Part shown: piece after piece, positions 1-7,314 of the stretch
Layout of the letters: each line of letters starts with the position of its first letter
How positions within the stretch are numbered: the first letter of the stretch is position 1
Assembly (NCBI GenBank): GCA_036644995.1
Contig: JAVXOZ010000047.1
Span: 1 to 10,247 of the forward strand
DNA length: 10,247 bases
Direction of reading: 5' to 3'
Origin: Cryptoclostridium sp036644995
Lineage (GTDB): Bacteria > Bacillota > Dehalobacteriia > UBA7702
Translations under genes and position numbers: made by a program
Notes under the pieces: model-generated
Told to the model about the DNA's origin: nothing
Database searches by the model: none
Seen by the model: only the letters and a program-made list of their open reading frames with translations

Positions 1-567
1 CCTTTGTACAAATGGCGTAAAATAATCTACACCCTTCATCTGTATAACGAAACAAGCGTATGCTCCATATCCCTCTGCGGCGGCATCACCCAATTCCTTA
101 AGATGCCGTGCTCCCCTGGGAGTGGGAGCATCAGGAAATTTTGCTACTCCATCTATTTCCAAAGTTACACCTTTTACCTCCATAAAGCAGGTTTTACCAT
201 CTTTTATAAATTTAAAATCAAACCGAGAACTACCATAAGGTTTTTCACGCTCAATTTCGCTGATGTTTTCCAAACCACGGATTTTCCCTGCTTTTAAAGC
301 CTCCTCCATAAGTCTATTTGCCCCTGCGGAATCTATATGAATTAATTCATTACCCTTATAGGCACTATAAAGTGTGTAAGGGTATTTTCTTTTAATGTTT
401 TTTGATAGCTGCAAGTAAACCGTAGCCCCGGGTTGAAAAATCTCTTTACATCGCCCTGTATTGGGCACATGAACTTTTATTTCACCATATTTTTCGGTTT
501 TTACCTCTGCCACAAAGCGATTTGGGCGGTCTATAAATTGGGCTTTTATTATATTTTCATATTTCAT
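1..567 (-). CDS. sfsA: SfsA family protein (sugar fermentation stimulation protein), 3' end cut off by window edge
   Basis: The minus-strand frame from ATG at 567 stays open to base 1, giving 189 residues. The family is usually about 230 residues long, so roughly 40 are missing. Seen in the sequence: an N-terminal stretch typical of SfsA (FIDRPNRF near residue 11, VHVPNTGRC at 32-40), then SSRFDF at 113-118, EVKGVTLE at 130-137 and FPDAPTPRGARHL at 144-156, all family hallmarks. D117 followed by E130-x-K132 matches the PD-(D/E)xK nuclease-like core assigned to this family. The E. coli protein was described as a DNA-binding regulator of sugar genes; the role in Firmicutes is not established. 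The gene is divergent from gerAA. The ribosome site is weak (AAAGAAAG), but no better start is seen. Identification is firm; cellular function is uncertain. Confidence 0.93.
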   Translation of the reverse strand, partial: MKYENIIKAQFIDRPNRFVAEVKTEKYGEIKVHVPNTGRCKEIFQPGATVYLQLSKNIKRKYPYTLYSAYKGNELIHIDSAGANRLMEEALKAGKIRGLENISEIEREKPYGSSRFDFKFIKDGKTCFMEVKGVTLEIDGVAKFPDAPTPRGARHLKELGDAAAEGYGAYACFVIQMKGVDYFTPFVQR

Positions 568-597
568 TAATAATTTTCTTTCTTTTGAGCCATAATA
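567..597 (+). promoter_or_regulatory. Candidate sigma-G (forespore) promoter for the ger operon
   Basis: TTAATA at 567-572 is followed after 18 bases by CATAATA at 591-597, 27 bases before the gerAA start. Sigma-G promoters have a -10 of CATnnTA, which fits exactly, and a -35 close to GnATA, which fits with one mismatch at the G. Germinant receptor operons are known sigma-G targets, so context supports it. The motif is short and the region AT-rich, so chance is possible. Confidence 0.4.
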
Positions 598-623
598 AAG
601 GCAATAATTAACGAGGTGACCCC

Positions 624-2069
624 ATGAAAATATCCGCAGATTGGCAAAAAAATGTAGATTATATCAAAGAAGCCATCAAATTCTGTCCTGATTATATCAT
701 AAATGAATTAAAACTTAAAGATGGCACCCGTGTTCTTTTACTCTGCATAGACAATATGGTAAACAGCCAGATTCTTTACGATGAAGTAATACCCAATGTT
801 TTAGCCATGGACAGCAAAAATTTCAATTTGGATACCCTGCCCTTTGCCAAAGTAAAAATAGACACAACCTTAGATGAAGCACTGGCAGGCGTTGCCACCG
901 GTGGCACTTTCTTTTTATTGGAAGGTCGCTGCCGTGGGTTTGAAGTACGGGTGGAGTATGTATTTGGACGTTTCCCTGCTCCATCTGAAACAGAAAAAAA
1001 CCTCCGTGGTGCCAAAGATAGCTTTGTGGAAAATGTAAATTTAAACATGGCGATGATGCGTAATAAAATAGGCAATGCAAATTTAAAATTTGAGGAGCAT
1101 ATTATCGGTGCCACCACTAATCAAAAATTGGTTATTTCCTATATTAAGGGCATAGCCGATGATAAACTTTTAGCTAAATTGCGTGGACGGATTAAGCACC
1201 TAAATTACGATGGATTCCTCTCCACAGGCTATGTGGAACAGATGATATCCGACCATCCCCGCTCACCTTTTCCCCAGTGTGATGCCACAGAGCGAACGGA
1301 TAAAACCGTTTCAGCACTATTGGAGGGTAAATTTGCTATTTTTGTAAATGGAGCACCATCTGCCTTGATTATGCCCACCTCATTTTGGGGATTTTTCCAA
1401 GCCATGGACGATTACAGCCATAGCCCTTGGATAGGGAGTTTAGTGGGAATATTTAGATTTATAAGCCTATTTATAGCCTTATTTTTACCTTCTATTTACA
1501 TTACAATTTTATCTTTTCATTATTATGTTACTCCTATTTCCATAATTTCAACTTTGGGAAATTCTCGGAGCATGGTTTTATTTTCTCCTTTAATAGAGGC
1601 ATTGGTTATTGAGTTCCTATTTGAAATCATCCGGGAAGCCTCGGTGCGTTTACCAACCTATGTTGGGAGCACCTTGGGTATTGTGGGCGGTATTATCATT
1701 GGTCAAGCTGCGGTGGAAGCAGGTTTGGTTAGCAATTACATGGTAATTGTGGTTTCCGTTACTGCCATAGCAGGGTTTGTGGTGCCCAGCCAAGATATGG
1801 CTTACACCTTGCGTTTTGTACGTTTTTTTATGATGTTTTTTGCCGGAGCATTTGGTTTTATCGGTATGATAACCGCAGCATCACTTTTAATGATTCACCT
1901 TTTGCAATTAGAATCCTTGGGTCGCCCCTATCTTTTGCCCATGTTTCCCACCCACAAAGTGGGGCTTTACAACACTGTGGTGCGTTTTCCCTTTGCCAAG
2001 CTGCGTACAAGACCCACCATAGCCAAGCCAATAGATAAAATAAGGGGGAAAAATTATGGCAAAAAATAA
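624..2069 (+). CDS. gerAA: GerA-family spore germination receptor, A subunit
   Basis: This 481-residue protein has the GerA domain layout: a soluble N-terminal part (about 1-265) and a C-terminal membrane part (about 268-435). Soluble-part signatures are VRGAKDSFVE-like residues at 128-136, YIKGIADDKLL at 173-183, SPFPQCDATERTD at 214-226 and LLEGKFAIFVNGAPSALIMP at 232-251. Membrane hydrophobic stretches lie near 271-299, 319-336, 350-390 and 397-428, with the conserved EIIREASVRLP (334-344) and GQAAVEAGLVS (360-370). The A subunit is a scaffold of nutrient receptors in the spore inner membrane, working with B and C subunits to start germination. The start has GAGGTG seven bases upstream. 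Its end overlaps the next gene by 14 bases. Length is normal. The A-B-C order is that of gerA/gerB, but which nutrient it senses, and so which ger letter it deserves, cannot be read from sequence. Confidence 0.95.
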   Translation: MKISADWQKNVDYIKEAIKFCPDYIINELKLKDGTRVLLLCIDNMVNSQILYDEVIPNVLAMDSKNFNLDTLPFAKVKIDTTLDEALAGVATGGTFFLLEGRCRGFEVRVEYVFGRFPAPSETEKNLRGAKDSFVENVNLNMAMMRNKIGNANLKFEEHIIGATTNQKLVISYIKGIADDKLLAKLRGRIKHLNYDGFLSTGYVEQMISDHPRSPFPQCDATERTDKTVSALLEGKFAIFVNGAPSALIMPTSFWGFFQAMDDYSHSPWIGSLVGIFRFISLFIALFLPSIYITILSFHYYVTPISIISTLGNSRSMVLFSPLIEALVIEFLFEIIREASVRLPTYVGSTLGIVGGIIIGQAAVEAGLVSNYMVIVVSVTAIAGFVVPSQDMAYTLRFVRFFMMFFAGAFGFIGMITAASLLMIHLLQLESLGRPYLLPMFPTHKVGLYNTVVRFPFAKLRTRPTIAKPIDKIRGKNYGKK

Positions 2070-3135
2070 CCTAAGCTCAGCCCAATATACCACCTATCTA
2101 CTCAGTGGCATGGTGGCATTGTGCCTAATGAATTTAACCCCAATGCTCTTTAAAAACTTTGGACAAAACTCACTTTTAGCTATAATGTTAATTTCTGCGG
2201 CTTCTTTGGTTTTGCTGCTTTTAGTTAATTTTACCGCCTGCTCCTGTGGATATTTATCCCCTCACCGCATTTGCACAAACTTGTTTGGTAAATACGTTGG
2301 TTCTGCTTTAAGCTGGTTATTAGTTGCTTATTTACTGATTTTTACCGCTCTTTCCTTAAGGATTTTTATATACATAGTAAACGTATATTATCTCCAAAAA
2401 ACCCCTTTAATCATTATAGCTTTGGTATTGATATTGCCTTCTATTTACACGGTTTGGGGTGGAATTAGAGTTTTTGGACACAGCTCCACCTTGGTATATT
2501 TGTTTATTGCTGCCTTTCTTTTGGTTATTTTATTGGCAAGAAATAATTACTTGGTTTCTAACATTTTTCCTTTAATAGATGAAAATGTTTTTACCAATTT
2601 ACGGCATCTTCCACTTTTTTTTATTACCTCATCTGCAATTTTAGGTAGCTTTTTTATACTGCCCACCATTGTAAACCCTCAAAAAATAAAGCGGAGCATT
2701 TACTTATTTACCTTAATTTCCTTAGGTTTAATGCTGTTCACTTATGCCATAGCTCGTTTTTATTTTGGCGATGCCTTAAAGGAACTGATTTTGCCTTTTT
2801 ACAACCTCAGCACAATTTATAAAGGCAGGGCATTAGAGCGGCTGGATGTGGTATTTATTCTAATTTTTATACCATTATTGGGTCTGCTAAATTCGTTTTT
2901 CTTTACTACCTTGCATAAAGCACAAAGGGATATTTTACCTAATTTTAATGAAAAATATCAAGGAATTACCTTAGTAATTTTGGGAGCATTGGAAATATTT
3001 TTGGCTACTTTACCCTTACCCCATGGTAATATTTGGGAATTTTACCTTATTGGCAGTGCTTTAAATTTGCCGATTATAGCTTTACTTATATTGCTTTACG
3101 GCGGTTATATTTTAAAAAGGAGGTGGCTAAAATGA
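2056..3135 (+). CDS. gerAB: Endospore germination permease, GerAB family, receptor B subunit
   Basis: The 359-residue product is almost entirely hydrophobic, with about ten membrane segments (for example 12-30, 39-60, 83-110, 117-133, 143-161, 185-204, 213-233, 265-284, 302-320 and 328-350). This is the APC-transporter-like fold of the GerAB/Spore_permease family. The GRALERLDVVFILIF stretch (257-271) matches the conserved ERxE/DxxF region in this family. In Bacillus receptors the B subunit is where small nutrient germinants such as amino acids are thought to bind; the ligand here is unknown. The gene starts inside the end of gerAA with AAGGGGG as ribosome site, and its last codons contain the AGGAGG that serves gerAC, so the three genes are translationally coupled. 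Start and stop are clear and length is typical. Confidence 0.93.
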   Translation: MAKNNLSSAQYTTYLLSGMVALCLMNLTPMLFKNFGQNSLLAIMLISAASLVLLLLVNFTACSCGYLSPHRICTNLFGKYVGSALSWLLVAYLLIFTALSLRIFIYIVNVYYLQKTPLIIIALVLILPSIYTVWGGIRVFGHSSTLVYLFIAAFLLVILLARNNYLVSNIFPLIDENVFTNLRHLPLFFITSSAILGSFFILPTIVNPQKIKRSIYLFTLISLGLMLFTYAIARFYFGDALKELILPFYNLSTIYKGRALERLDVVFILIFIPLLGLLNSFFFTTLHKAQRDILPNFNEKYQGITLVILGALEIFLATLPLPHGNIWEFYLIGSALNLPIIALLILLYGGYILKRRWLK

Positions 3136-4232
3136 AAAAAGCAGCAATCCTTTTATGTTTTATACCGCTGATATTTTGCGGCTGTTGGGACCAAGAAGTT
3201 TTTGAGGAAAACACCATTATACTGGGTGCGGGGGTGGAAAAAAATCAAGATAGCACCTACCATTTTACCTTTGTTTCCGGTAATAATGGCAATAGCGAGG
3301 ATGCTTTAAGCATTAACACCACTGAAGCTTTTTTGATTAGTGAGGCACTTAACAAAACCAATAACCATGCCACCGGAGCACTGAAATCCGGAAAAATACA
3401 GACCATTATTTTTGCTGAAGATGTGGCACGAGAGGGCTATATTACCAAAATAGACAGCCATAAAGTTGAGGAAGTAAACCGCTTTTTATCCGATTATGCG
3501 GTTTCGGAAACCAGCCCTGAACAGGTGTTTAAAACAATTAATCTAATAAAACCCGGAGATGAGGCACTATCCTATTTAGACGATTTATTAAATAACGCCG
3601 CAAAATCCGGTTTTTGTCCTGATGTTTCCTATTACGATTACGATTTAGACTTTTTAAATAGCAATATAGACCCTATATTACCACTGATAGCCGCAGAAAA
3701 TGATAAAATTGTAGTGAAAGGCACCGCCCTATTTAAAGATAAAAAAATGGTGGCTAAGCTCAGTGCTGAGGAAAGCGTTTTTGCCATGCTGGCAATTAAT
3801 AAAACCAGTGATTTTGCCTATACAATAGGTACTCCTTATGACTTAGGGGGTGAAAATAAGGTGATTTTTCAAACCAATCGGTGCAGCTCCAAGGTATCTA
3901 CATCAATAGAAAATAACAAACTGGAGCTGAAAGTAAAAGTAAAAATAAATGGCTTTTTTGATAAAATTATTTGGGCAGAATTAGTTGAGAAAGTTGGGTA
4001 TAAAAAAGCCCACGCCATTACAGAGCAGTATTTTAAACGCAATATTGAGCAGGTTTTTGCCACTGTGCAAAGCTATGAAACTGACCCATTTAACGTACAG
4101 GGAATGGTAAATGGTTATCACCATAATTTTTACGAAACCCATGATTTTAGAGAAGCCTACAAAAATGCCAAAGTAACAGTGGAAACAAAAGTAAATATTA
4201 AAAACCAAGAAAATCCAACCCCAAGTTTTTAA
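3132..4232 (+). CDS. gerAC: Ger(x)C family spore germination lipoprotein, receptor C subunit
   Basis: The open frame runs upstream to 3033, but the real start is ATG at 3132: it overlaps the gerAB stop as ATGA, has AGGAGG at 3118-3123, and begins a proper lipoprotein signal. The 366-residue protein starts with MKK, a hydrophobic run and a lipobox ending at C18 (IFCGC-WD), the CWD being typical of GerAC proteins. The mature protein would be lipid-anchored on the outer face of the spore inner membrane, with N-terminal and C-terminal Ger(x)C domains. The helical C-terminal part contains the repeated ITEQYFKRNIEQVFATVQ-like pattern. The family is usually 370-400 residues, so this is slightly short but complete. 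The last six codons (NPTPSF) and stop are duplicated just downstream. It is the last gene of the operon. Confidence 0.93.
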   Translation: MKKAAILLCFIPLIFCGCWDQEVFEENTIILGAGVEKNQDSTYHFTFVSGNNGNSEDALSINTTEAFLISEALNKTNNHATGALKSGKIQTIIFAEDVAREGYITKIDSHKVEEVNRFLSDYAVSETSPEQVFKTINLIKPGDEALSYLDDLLNNAAKSGFCPDVSYYDYDLDFLNSNIDPILPLIAAENDKIVVKGTALFKDKKMVAKLSAEESVFAMLAINKTSDFAYTIGTPYDLGGENKVIFQTNRCSSKVSTSIENNKLELKVKVKINGFFDKIIWAELVEKVGYKKAHAITEQYFKRNIEQVFATVQSYETDPFNVQGMVNGYHHNFYETHDFREAYKNAKVTVETKVNIKNQENPTPSF

Positions 4233-4261
4233 AAATAACATCCAACCCCAAGTTTTTAAAA
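4213..4261. repeat. Tandem direct repeat, two 22-base copies at the gerAC 3' end
   Basis: Identical 22-base copies lie at 4213-4234 and 4240-4261, a period of 27 bases. The first copy contains the last codons and TAA of gerAC; the second is non-coding. This looks like a local slippage duplication that left the protein unchanged. Confidence 0.85.
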
Positions 4262-4297
4262 CCAAAACAATATGGTGTTTAATGATTTTTTACATAA

Positions 4298-4342
4298 AAA
4301 GAGCAAGGAATTGTTTAATCTAATAAAAATTCCTTACTCTTT
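4298..4342 (-). terminator. Hairpin terminator between convergent ftsZ and ger operon
   Basis: Arms at 4298-4312 (AAAGAGCAAGGAATT) and 4328-4342 are 15 bases long with one irregular position. Read as minus-strand RNA that position is a G-U pair and the hairpin is followed by UUUUU, so it fits best as the ftsZ terminator. Read as plus-strand RNA it is a C-A mismatch with a poor U tract, so it may stop ger transcripts less well. Confidence 0.75.
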
Positions 4343-4463
4343 AATTTAAAAATAATACCGATGGGGTAAGCTGCGATTATCGCTTCTCGCATATGAAAAA
4401 GTATTGCCGAATTTTTCAATTACCCTAACCAATCAAGGTTACTTTGATGAACCACATAAAGAT

Positions 4464-5537
4464 TTAATCTCTATTTCGCAGGAAAGAGGGAATAGACAAA
4501 TCTTCCAGTTCAAAATCACCGGTAGAAAAAGCAGATTTTGGCTTTTCTTCAACCTTTTTTTCTTGTTCTTTGGTATTTTCGCCGTCAAAGCCTGTGGCTA
4601 TCACAATAACTCTAACTTCATCATCCAAAGTTTCGTCAACCGCAGCACCAAAGATTATATTTGCATCTTTATCCGCAGCTTCTTCCACTATTTTAGCGGC
4701 TTCATTCACTTCAAACAAGCTTAAGTTTACGCAGCCTGTAATGTTTAAAATAACCCCTTGGGCACCGTGGATTGAGGCTTCTAATAAAGGGCTGGAAATA
4801 GCAGCAGTAGCAGCATCCACCGCACGGTTTTCACCACGGGCGATGCCAATGCCCATAAGGGCACTCCCTGCATCTTTCATAACGGATTTAACATCGTTAA
4901 AGTCCAAATTAATCAAAGCAGGTAAACTAATTAGGTCTGTAATACTTTGAATACCTTGGTGTAAAACATCGTTAACAATGCCAAAGCTTTCCGTCATTGG
5001 TGTGCGGCTATCCACTATTTGTAAAAGTTTATCATTGGGGATAGTGATTAACGCATCCACTTCATCTTTTAATTCATTTATGCCGTATTCGGCTTGTTGA
5101 GAGCGCCTTCTGCCTTCAAAGCTAAAAGGACGGGTAACAACACCAACGGTAAGTGCACCGAGTTCACGTGCTACCGAAGCAACTATGGGTGCAGCACCGG
5201 TACCGGTACCTCCGCCCATACCTGCGGTAACAAATACCATATCGGAGCCTTCTAACATTTCTTTTAATTCTTCTCTGCTTTCTTCAGCAGATTTTCTGCC
5301 CATTTCCGGGTTGCCGCCGGAACCTAAGCCCCTTGTTAATTTTGTGCCGATTTGCAGTTTTTCACCGGCTGCGGATTTTTTAAGGACTTGAAGGTCTGTG
5401 TTTATTGCAATAAAGTCCACGCCACTAACTTCATTGGCAATCATATGATCAATGGCGTTATTACCGCCACCACCAACACCTATTACTCGGATTTTCGCAA
5501 ATTGGTCGTAATCCATATCTTCAAATTCCAATGCCAT
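4464..5537 (-). CDS. ftsZ: Cell division protein FtsZ
   Basis: This 357-residue tubulin-like GTPase forms the cytokinetic Z ring at mid-cell. Visible features: the nucleotide-binding GVGGGGNNA (20-28), NTD at 46-48, the tubulin signature GGGTGTG at 108-114, the FSFEGRRR segment at 138-145, and the T7 synergy loop NLDFNDVK at 210-217 with the Asp residues that complete the neighbouring subunit's active site. The C-terminal linker after about residue 318 is short. It ends in the conserved tail SIPSFLRNRD, the docking peptide for FtsA, SepF or other partners. The start at 5537 has GGGAGG seven bases upstream; another ATG five bases earlier is out of frame. divIB lies upstream on the same strand. 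ftsA is not next to it, and the usual sporulation neighbours (spoIIGA, sigE) are replaced by the convergent ger operon. Confidence 0.97.
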   Translation of the reverse strand: MALEFEDMDYDQFAKIRVIGVGGGGNNAIDHMIANEVSGVDFIAINTDLQVLKKSAAGEKLQIGTKLTRGLGSGGNPEMGRKSAEESREELKEMLEGSDMVFVTAGMGGGTGTGAAPIVASVARELGALTVGVVTRPFSFEGRRRSQQAEYGINELKDEVDALITIPNDKLLQIVDSRTPMTESFGIVNDVLHQGIQSITDLISLPALINLDFNDVKSVMKDAGSALMGIGIARGENRAVDAATAAISSPLLEASIHGAQGVILNITGCVNLSLFEVNEAAKIVEEAADKDANIIFGAAVDETLDDEVRVIVIATGFDGENTKEQEKKVEEKPKSAFSTGDFELEDLSIPSFLRNRD

Positions 5538-5596
5538 GCCATTTCCTCCCTTATATTTCTATCAAACTAATGGTCAATGTGTAATGAAAGATTCAA

Positions 5597-5663
5597 ATGG
5601 TTCACTTACATAAACCATATAAATATCCTGTTTAATTATAAAACTTTTTTCTGCAAATGTCAA
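5597..5663 (-). promoter_or_regulatory. Sigma-A promoter of ftsZ with a small leader hairpin
   Basis: On the minus strand TTGACA (5663-5658) and TATAAT (5640-5635) are separated by exactly 17 bases, a full-consensus housekeeping promoter. Transcription should start near 5628, giving a leader of about 90 bases before ftsZ. The leader contains an inverted repeat ATGGTT/AACCAT (5597-5602 and 5613-5618) that could be a weak hairpin or protein site. No terminator is seen between divIB and this promoter, so ftsZ may also receive read-through. Confidence 0.85.
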
Positions 5664-5674
5664 TTACTTGGGCA

Positions 5675-6760
5675 TTATTGGGAAACAGGGGTTTTGGTGT
5701 CGGTTTCTTCGGGGTTAGCACCATTCTCCACCGTGGTTGTAGTGGTGTTTTGGGTTTTTTCTGTTTCATTTACAGGGGCATTAACATCGGTATTTACATC
5801 TGTTTCACCATTAGTATTTTGTGTATTTTTTTCGGTATTTTTGGGGGTAGTGTTGTTTTGAGCTTTTTCTTGGGCTGCTTTTTCTTTTGCCGCCTTTGCC
5901 GCTGCTTTGGCTTTTTCTTTTTCTGCTCTAATATCATAGCCGCTTATCACAGGATTTTCAGGTGAGGAAACGTCTATATAGTTCACTTGGGGCAAAGCCT
6001 TAGCTGGTATTTGTTGTAAAAGATTATCCAAAACGTGTTGCTTTTTCCACAAATCTGTATTTTTACCCAATTTTACTTTTAAATCACCAATAAAAAAGAC
6101 AAAGTTTTCATCTTTGGTAAAATGCAATTCTCTTAATTGCCCTCTGGCGTATTCGTCAAAAACCTTGGCTACTTCTATGGCATCGTTAAGACCTTTTATT
6201 TCTTTAAGTTGGATGCCAATGGGTAAATCCTTAGGCAAAGTTAAGCCTGTTATTAATGGTAGGTAATCGTTATATTCCGCCCTGTTGATAAAAAGATAGC
6301 CGTTTTCATCCATGAGATAGTAACCTTCTTTATGGTGAATCCAAGCCACTGCTTCTTTTTCCTTAACGGTTATAAGTATTTTGTGAAAAGGGCGTGTATT
6401 TACCAAAACCTCATCTACTGCGGCATGCAGCTCAATGCGTTCCCTTGCTTCTTTGCGGTTTACATCAAAAAGATTACCATTGGTTTTTATACCTGATAAA
6501 ACCACTAAATCATCGGGATTTATCCGTTCTGTACCTCTAACATCTATGGTTTTAACCGTAAAAAGGCTGCTTTGTAAAAAGAAAAATATCCCCAAACAAC
6601 AAATACCTAAAAGGACAATTCTACCGATACAACCACCCACATTAAATCTGGATTTTTTAGACTTTTGAACTCCCAAGGCATTTCTTTTTTTGCCCCGCCT
6701 TTGGGCATGTCCTGATTCTGTTGTATTTAAACGCCGATTTGTGGGTCTGCGTTCTGCCAT
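5675..6760 (-). CDS. divIB: Cell division protein DivIB/FtsQ with long low-complexity C-terminal tail
   Basis: The 361-residue protein has the DivIB/FtsQ plan. There is a basic cytoplasmic N-terminus (1-41, many R and K), one membrane segment (about 42-64), a POTRA domain (about 67-136, starting FTVKTIDVRGTERI), and an extracytoplasmic beta domain to about residue 277. It recruits and scaffolds FtsL/DivIC and the septal peptidoglycan synthase. Residues 278-300 form a Lys/Ala/Glu-rich helix-prone stretch, and 301-361 is an Asn/Thr/Glu-rich tail ending PVSQ. This disordered tail lies outside the membrane and could lie in or cross the wall; its function is unknown. The start is supported by AGAGGTG eight bases upstream. 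ftsZ follows after 137 bases. No mur gene is upstream; instead there is a spacer of more than 500 bases up to a divergent transporter. No convincing promoter was found for divIB. Confidence 0.9.
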   Translation of the reverse strand: MAERRPTNRRLNTTESGHAQRRGKKRNALGVQKSKKSRFNVGGCIGRIVLLGICCLGIFFFLQSSLFTVKTIDVRGTERINPDDLVVLSGIKTNGNLFDVNRKEARERIELHAAVDEVLVNTRPFHKILITVKEKEAVAWIHHKEGYYLMDENGYLFINRAEYNDYLPLITGLTLPKDLPIGIQLKEIKGLNDAIEVAKVFDEYARGQLRELHFTKDENFVFFIGDLKVKLGKNTDLWKKQHVLDNLLQQIPAKALPQVNYIDVSSPENPVISGYDIRAEKEKAKAAAKAAKEKAAQEKAQNNTTPKNTEKNTQNTNGETDVNTDVNAPVNETEKTQNTTTTTVENGANPEETDTKTPVSQ

Positions 6761-7102
6761 AGTTGCACCTCTTTACCTAATTTTTATTGCAATATTATGT
6801 AATTTTACCCAAAGAAGTTATATGCAGAATCTAATATAATTTTAGCATAACAAACTTTAGTTAAATATTTTAAATTTAGTTATAAATCATTAGCATGTAA
6901 ACCCAATGCCCCGGGGTGGGGATAACTACCATAAACCAAAAAGTAGCCGGCTAAAATAAGTTTAACCACCGGTTACAGCCTCTGCTCTATATTATAGAGT
7001 TAATTTACCGCTACGTAAAGGGGGAATATGAAAAATACAAGAAAATATCTTATTTATTTTAGGAAATTAACATGAAATTTGTATATTTTTAACAAATATA
7101 AC
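6761..7102. other. Intergenic region with a cluster of short palindromes; possible structured RNA
   Basis: No gene is seen between divIB and the yhhQ promoter. The first 120 bases are plain AT-rich sequence with no clear divIB promoter. From 6905 inverted repeats follow closely: CCCCGGGG (6909-6916), AGCCGGCT (6945-6952), TAACC/GGTTA (6963-6975), the 7-base-arm CTCTATA/TATAGAG (6985-6999) and TTTAC/GTAAA (7004-7019). They are followed by AAAGGGGG and an ATG (7028) opening a 15-codon frame to 7075. I could not match the set to a riboswitch or RNA family I know. A small RNA, a structured leader for a tiny peptide, or a relic are all possible. Confidence 0.35.
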
Positions 7103-7131
7103 TTGCAATACCCTAAATTTGGGTTTATAAT
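7103..7131 (+). promoter_or_regulatory. Sigma-A promoter of the preQ1 riboswitch-yhhQ unit
   Basis: TTGCAA (7103-7108) and TATAAT (7126-7131) are spaced by 17 bases, close to full consensus. Initiation near 7138 would place the riboswitch aptamer about 12 bases into the transcript. The spacer holds an imperfect dyad, ACCC (7110-7113) and GGGT (7121-7124) around TAAATTT, which might be a protein site or chance. Confidence 0.85.
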
Positions 7132-7149
7132 AAACAAGTTAATTTAATA

Positions 7150-7191
7150 GGACAGTTCGTAACCATCCTGTCCATAAAAAAAACTACGGGG
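7150..7191 (+). promoter_or_regulatory. Class I preQ1 riboswitch aptamer
   Basis: Stem P1 is GGACAG (7150-7155) with CTGTCC (7168-7173), enclosing a 12-base loop TTCGTAACCATC. The stem is followed by an A-rich strand (7174-7183) and then CTACGGGG. Loop bases CGTA (7158-7161) can pair with TACG (7185-7188), forming the H-type pseudoknot of preQ1-I aptamers, in which the A-rich strand lies in the P1 groove. Size, loop pattern and A-tract match the family, and the gene it controls is a queuosine-precursor transporter, the known type of target. Ligand binding is expected to lower transporter expression. Confidence 0.88.
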
Positions 7192-7194
7192 CAA

Positions 7195-7255
7195 ACCGCT
7201 GGGGGCGGTGTTATTTTAGTGGGCTCTGTATGCCTATTTTTTTATGCCTAAAATA
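7195..7255 (+). terminator. Riboswitch expression platform: two candidate terminator hairpins and an alternative pairing
   Basis: Directly after the aptamer, ACCGC (7195-7199) and GCGGT (7205-7209) form a GC-rich hairpin followed by GTTATTTT. A second hairpin, AGTGGGC (7218-7224) with GCCTATT (7232-7238), runs into seven T (7237-7243) and has an intrinsic terminator shape, though three of its pairs would be G-U. The left side, TATTTTAG...GGC (7212-7224), can instead pair with GCCTAAAATA (7246-7255), so two structures exclude each other. How the aptamer tail couples to this choice is not clear from inspection. Confidence 0.5.
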
Positions 7256-7314
7256 GATTATTTACCTATATTTTAAGATATTTTACCACTGAGATGGAAA
7301 GGAAATGAAAGCAA

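Noticed and set aside
3033..3131. Upstream extension of gerAC to ATG 3033
   Set aside because: Would overlap gerAB by about 100 bases and bury the lipoprotein signal; the 3132 start has AGGAGG and a proper lipobox.
4344..4399. Minus-strand 25-codon frame beginning MREAIIAAYPIGII
   Set aside because: No ribosome site and it runs into the ftsZ terminator; most likely chance in an ordinary spacer.
5577..5965. Plus-strand hydrophobic Val/Phe/Gly-rich ORFs
   Set aside because: Antisense shadows of the Lys/Ala and Asn/Thr-rich tail of divIB.
6905..7027. Cyclic di-GMP (GEMM) or cyclic di-AMP (ydaO) riboswitch
   Set aside because: Short matches such as CCGGCTAA and CGGGGTGG exist, but the ordered conserved blocks of either aptamer are absent.
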